DNA of 64,000 nt from the NCBI RefSeq assembly GCF_021018805.1, contig NC_086254.1:24861300-24925299 (forward strand). The letters run 5' to 3'. The notes under the pieces are model-generated. The model searched no databases, was not told the origin of the DNA, and was given only the letters and a program-made list of their open reading frames with translations. Position 1 is the first letter of the stretch. Each line of letters opens with the position of its first letter. Position numbers and translations under genes: made by a program. This DNA is from Prinia subflava (Eukaryota > Chordata > Aves > Passeriformes > Cisticolidae). This document shows positions 58,954-64,000 of the stretch, in pieces.

Positions 58954-61609
58954 CTGCAAGAGAGACAGACAGACAGACTTTGAGCCAGCAGGACAGCAGC
59001 AGGTAACTGAGCACAAGAACAGCTGAAGTGGCTGAGACATCACTGACGACACCGCGCCTTCCCTGTTACAGATCTCACACGTGGGCTCTGTGTGCCCTGA
59101 GCCCACAAAAGCCTCATTCATTCACTTTTTCAGTGTCACAGAAGAGTCTCCAGGAGGGATCTTTGCAGACAATCTCCACTGCAGTGTTTCCCAGCTACAG
59201 CACAGACTGGGCTTCCCAAAGACCTCCTGGGTGTCCCCAGCGCTGGGCACAAAACCAGGAGCATCCCAGTGCCTCTCTTGGGGCTGCAGAGCCATGAACC
59301 AACAAAATTCATGCTCATGGAACAGTTCAGCTAAATGCAAGCTGAATTTCTGCAGTTCTCTTCCCATCACCTCCGGGGAGGACGGGACTGCGCCCTCCTC
59401 AGCACATCCCTGCACAAGCCCACATCCCCTCTGTCCCAGGGGTCACACAGTGGTGGCCCAGGGGACAGCACAGCACAGCGGGCAGTGGCAGCCCCCACCC
59501 ACCCCAGGAAGCAGGCGGGGAGGCCTCCTGCTTTTGGGTGAGACGCCAGATGGGTGCGATGCGTCCTCCAGACAGCCCCGGCTCGGGGCTGGGCCAGCTG
59601 ACAGCAGCAGCTTGAACTGGCAAAAGGAGAACTGCCAAAAGCCCTCCAAACAAACAGGAGCAAGCAAACAACAGACTGACTGCCCCGTTAACTCTGCAGA
59701 CACTTGGCAGGAGGCAGCCGCAAGTCGCTCCTAAAATTTCCTAAGGAAATAATTCCTCACACCTCTCCGAGGCTTAGGAAAATTGAGCACTGGAGGCAAA
59801 CATTGTGCTGGGTCATTATTTCCATGAATTTGGTGCCCAGGGAGTACATGCCATTCCCAAACTGCTCAGTCACTCCCCCCAGCTCCCTTCAGGCCAGGAC
59901 TGGGCAGCAGCAACTCCCCCAGCAAAAAAGAAGGGCCAGACAGCAAAATTCAATCATTCCAGGGATTTACACTTTGTTTGCTTCTCAGCAGTGACAGCTA
60001 TAAAATCCAGTTCGGGAAAGCCATGCCCTAAGCTATCATGGATGTTGCCATCTATATTTAATCTATGCAGACACACATATATATCTGCAGACACACAGCA
60101 AGGCCCATCAGACCTCAAAGGGCACCACTCACACCAGCTGGGGTGGCTTCTGCTGAGTCAGACAAACTTATTAGGGTTTTGGTTGGATTTTTGTGTTGTT
60201 TTGTTGGGGTTTTTTTTTTTTGATGGAAAGTTTTCTCCTGACAGGTGGCATTTGAGCGCCAGTAAAAGCAAATAAATGTCAAGAAAACAGTCCAGGTGGT
60301 GAGCGCTGCCAGTTACCTTGGATTTCTTTCTGCTAAACAGCAGCTATTTCTGCCACTGCCCAAAATGCTCCACCAGCTCTGCCCACTGCCTGCAGAAAGC
60401 AGAATTATGCCTTGAAAGCAGGAGCCTTATCTGGCACTTCAAGCTGGATGGATGAGGGACTTGGAACCCAAATCTTCCCCTAAAATGTAGCTGCCTCTGC
60501 TCTGGAAGGTTGCACATGGGGTGGGAAGAGAGGGATTAAAAAACAAACACTGTACAGGAGTTTTGCCTTAAAAATGGTTTTTAGTTAGAATAAAAGACAA
60601 GCTCTGGCTCTTTCACAGCAACCCCAACAAGCTGCCCAGTGCCAGTGTGAGAGGAAGAGCATGGAAGAAAACCACATTCCCAAAAATTCCATCCAGGCCC
60701 AAAGCAGCACAGCTCATCTGTGGGACCCAAAAGCTGCCCCTGCTGCTGGAGGAAGTGGCTGGAACAGGAGCTCGTTGCCTCTGAGCAGAACCCAGCCTGA
60801 CCACAGGCACAAACACACCAAAACCTGAAGGGTTGGCAAAGGGGACGATGCAAAACCATTTCCAAAATGCACAGTGACTCTTCCCATGTCACCCCCACCG
60901 TGTAGGGATGTCCCCACACATCCCAAAGACACGTCCTGGTGCCAGCTGTGACTGAACACTGACAGAATCTTCCCAGTCCCCACCAGGGTGAAGCCCCAGC
61001 ACCCCACCAGGCACAGGGCACCCCACAGCTCCCCTGGGTGCTCCCCATGTCACCTATGAAGCCCCTGTGTCTGTCCTCTCCATGGGCAGCCACCCAGCCT
61101 GGGTGCAGAGCCCATCTTTTGAACAAATCACTATGGAAAAGAAAAAACTAAAGCAAAACCAAAAAATATCCCCAAATGTTTTTAAGAAGATGAGTCACTT
61201 CAGCCTCAAAATGCAGCATGTGCTTCGGCCACGGTAAGAAAACACAAGAAAAAATATATAAATGAAGCTGGTGATGGAAAACTTCCTTTTCTGCTACAAG
61301 GGGTTATATTTCTAAAGAAAAACAAGGCCAAAGCAGTAGTACAGAAAAGTTCCTTCCCTAGGACAAGAAATCCCTTAAATGAACCAAACCTTGCTAAATT
61401 GGTCCTGGTGCTTCAGTGACACAGGTGAAGTTTTGGGCACTGGGAAGTGCTGCCCCAGCTCCTTCCCAGGAAGGAACACACAAGATGTGTCACTTCCAAA
61501 TGACCCAAACCAGGCTCCCTGCACACACAGACACAGAACCAGCACAGCCTGAAGCAGAACAAAGGGTGGGAATTCCATCAGCATCTGGGACAACACAGCA
61601 GTGTCTCAC

Positions 61610-61640
61610 CCATCCCTCAGAGCTCTGGGACTGCTGTAAT
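61610..61640 (-). other. candidate alternative PMEPA1 first exon (3' end)
   Basis: On the minus strand GGGATGG is followed by the donor GTGAGAC, with the junction at 61610/61609. Spliced to the transmembrane exon this would read ATG GCG GAG, i.e. Met-Ala-Glu-Leu-Glu-Phe. That is the N-terminus I recall for the 252-residue human isoform. The ATG context is strong (G at -3 and +4). The 5' limit is unknown and shown arbitrarily. The match could be chance. Confidence 0.3.
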
Positions 61641-62525
61641 TGGGATTACACAACGCTCAGAGAGGTGCAATAGGAAGGCACAGGATGATCACCAGAACAA
61701 AGGGGATGCTCCTCCTGCCCCATCTCTACCCCAAGCCCAGCTCTGAGGAGCAGCCCAGCCTTACCATGCCCAGGAGCAAACCCATCCCGTATGCAGAGGT
61801 GAGCTTTAATCCCAAGAACACTCAGGTTGCCCAATCTGGCTTTTGGAAAAAATAAAATAAAAGGCAAACTAAACCAGAAGAAAACCACCAAAAAACCCCA
61901 CACACTCAATTTGTGCTTTTCATGTTTCAAGAGACTCATAGCCACTCGAGGCACCAAAGTTTCTGCCAACTCTCCCTCTGCTTTAACTTGTCTTCATGGG
62001 CTTCTTTTCTGCAGAAGGGAAAACAAACCCAACACACTGGAAAGCTGGATATACTCAGTAAGATTTTTATCCAAGCAGCTCAGTCAAACTAATGAAGAAA
62101 GATCATTAAAAACCCAAAGTTTGAGTTAATATGTTATTATACAAGTGCAATTCAGCTGCTATGCTAATAAAAAGCCTTTGGGGAATGAAAAACAAGCCAA
62201 ACTGCAAAGCACATAATTTATAATTCTACTGGTATTCTTAAAAACACACACACAACAAAACAAGAAAAAAAAATACTCAACACATTTTGTATTTGGCTTC
62301 CTAATCATTGTCACTTTTCAATTAGAAGAGACCTCATTCCATTTCTCTCTGTAATTTTCCCCAAGGGAAGTGTTATAAATGCACTAGGCTTTACAAGATG
62401 GGCATATTCCGCCTCCAAATGCAAAGCAAGGTCACACTAATTTAATTTTGCATAATTTTTATTCCAGAATACATTTCAAACTAACAGGTTCAGACATCAC
62501 ATTTAAGTGACACAACCTGCTTTTC

Positions 62526-62705
62526 CGTATTTCCCGTCTAGACGCGGCAGCTCCGGGAGCCGGGCACTGTGCGTGCAACCCTTTTGCAAGTAAGCAGTTT
62601 TTCCCCCAGATTCTCACCACCCAAAACGGGGCATTCGTGACCAAGGAGAAGCTCTTGTCACGTCCCATCCTTCACCTTCGCTGCTCGCTTGCCACTTCAA
62701 ACCAC
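62526..62705. promoter_or_regulatory. CpG-richer patch in PMEPA1 intron 1
   Basis: About 14 CpG occur in 180 bp, against very few on either side. It includes CACGCGTG and TCACGTC. It is shorter than a standard CpG island. It may be an intronic promoter or enhancer of PMEPA1; nothing else marks it. Confidence 0.3.
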
Positions 62706-64000
62706 GCGTGGCCTTGAACAAGGGCTTCCCAGGGGATTACAGAGATGTATTAATGAGTAATAAAGATATTCTGCTTCCCAAAGACTGTGGACTCCACTCT
62801 CCTCTGTTTAAAAGCTCATGCCCACCCTGCTGCCCAGTCACCGAGACCATAAAGCTCTAAAGTGTCTGAAATTTATGGATTTATGTGTGGGTCCCACACC
62901 GAGGTGCTGGGCACACTCCTCCCACTGCAGACTGCACTCACGGCTCCACAGAAGATTGCTGCAGGAAGGTGCATCTGGGAGCTTCCTCGAGTGCTTAGAA
63001 ACAAAATCCTGCAAAATACAGGCACCCACAGGTTCAAAATAATTAATAGATTTACAAGGAGGGAGAGTGATGTGAGTCAATGGTGATGCTGGGAGCACCC
63101 TCACAGCCGTAGGGGAGGTGAGGCTGTGTTACACCTTAAAGGCAATGCCTTGCCTTTTACAGCTACATTTCAGTCCATAAAATGCTTCCTATAAACTTTA
63201 TTGATGCTCTTCCTTCCACACTGAGTATGTCTGCAGAAGACAAACTCTCCAAACCACCACAGGTATAAAGGAGAAAGGAAAAAAACCAACAAACCAAAGC
63301 CTGTATTTTGCTGCAATCATTTCAGACACTCCAGCTATCATTTACAGGTGGACAGAACAGCTTCTAGGCAGGGTCTCAGCCAAGATGACCTGTGCTGTCA
63401 GCCAGGTATAACACACATCTGCAGGTCAAACCAGTCATCCCCCAGCTCCAGTAACAATTTCTATAGGTACTGGAACTGTGTATCATGTGAGAATGATGAG
63501 AAGTGAAATTACTCAGGAGATAACAGCTAAGATGAAGAAATGTAGCCATAACTCCTAAAGAAAAAAGTTTAAAAATTCTCACACTTAACACACTCACACA
63601 CTCTCTGACTCTCCTTAAAGAGTGTTCTCCCTCTCAGCTGCTGTGTGGACAGCAAAGAAGAGATGAAAGAACAAAGAACTTCAGATGGCAGATGAACTCA
63701 CCCTCGCTCATCTGCTAGGTCATCTTAGAAACAATCAGAGCAGGCAAAGTCATTACTGCACTATTTTTGTATTAACATCTGCTACATTTATCTTCTAAAA
63801 CCTCCATAAAACCAGATAGGAAGGGCCAATCAGACTGTCAACAACTGTGTTTGTTTACCAGACAGCACGGGAAGTGCTGCAGATAGATACAGAATATGAT
63901 CTCAATATTGATAGTGCTGCTGCTGGCACTGACTGGCAGCACCTGAAGCTGCAGCAGCACGGAGGCATCGAAGGGACCAGGATCAGGGACACCGGGCAGG

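Larger units (their letters stand above)
58954..64000 (-). other. PMEPA1 intron 1, partial
   Basis: This is the sequence upstream of the transmembrane exon to the window edge. I find no match to the expected luminal first exon (Cys-rich, ending in SMEIT in human). It contains a possible alternative first exon ending at 61610 and a CpG-richer patch at 62526-62705. The rest is unremarkable unique sequence. Confidence 0.75.

Noticed and set aside
58835..59026. Plus-strand open frame with a ten-histidine run
   Set aside because: It is the exact antisense of the PMEPA1 membrane helix; GTG and ATG codons read as CAC and CAT on the other strand.
1..64000. Endogenous retrovirus or DNA transposon
   Set aside because: I found no reverse-transcriptase, protease or transposase motifs and no paired long terminal repeats. 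Only the short CR1-like scrap at 21.5 kb is supported.

Overview
This is vertebrate nuclear DNA, almost certainly from a bird. The evidence is compact GT-AG introns, a protein that reads as avian cytosolic PEPCK, a short CR1-LINE-like fragment, and PCK1 and PMEPA1 side by side as on avian and mammalian chromosome-20-type synteny blocks. The species cannot be fixed from the sequence; the differences from the chicken protein as I remember it suggest a non-galliform bird. There is no bacterial, phage or CRISPR content.

Layout. 1-5.5 kb: non-coding DNA upstream of PCK1. About 5.49-13.26 kb: the complete PCK1 gene on the + strand, with a TATA promoter, one non-coding and nine coding exons, 622 codons with every splice phase consistent, and a poly(A) signal. 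About 13.3-46.2 kb: a gene desert of roughly 33 kb in which I recognise no exon. It contains a CR1-like scrap, several minisatellites, a CpG island at about 27.5-28.1 kb with no gene attached, and AT-rich islets dense in homeodomain and MEF2-type motifs that look like candidate distal enhancers. About 46.2-58.95 kb: the 3' part of PMEPA1 on the - strand, made of a long 3'UTR, a last coding exon with both PPxY motifs and the Smad-interaction motif, a 54-nt exon, and the transmembrane exon. 59-64 kb: PMEPA1 intron 1. The canonical first exon is probably beyond the window, but a candidate alternative first exon ends at 61610.

The two genes are convergent (tail to tail). PCK1 is the cytosolic, hormonally controlled enzyme of gluconeogenesis and glyceroneogenesis. 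PMEPA1 is a membrane adaptor that dampens TGF-beta/Smad signalling and recruits NEDD4-type ubiquitin ligases. They share no pathway; their adjacency is old synteny. In mammals ZBP1 lies between them, and I see no trace of it here.

I found no new enzyme system. The most useful leads are regulatory or evolutionary: a 22-bp minisatellite carrying seven NF-kB-like sites in helical phase, a palindromic TAATCC pair beside a perfect MEF2 site, the orphan CpG island, lineage differences at PCK1 lysines known to be acetylated in humans, a CRE-like element that appears to have lost its CpG, and a 17-bp minisatellite with higher-order structure in a PMEPA1 intron.
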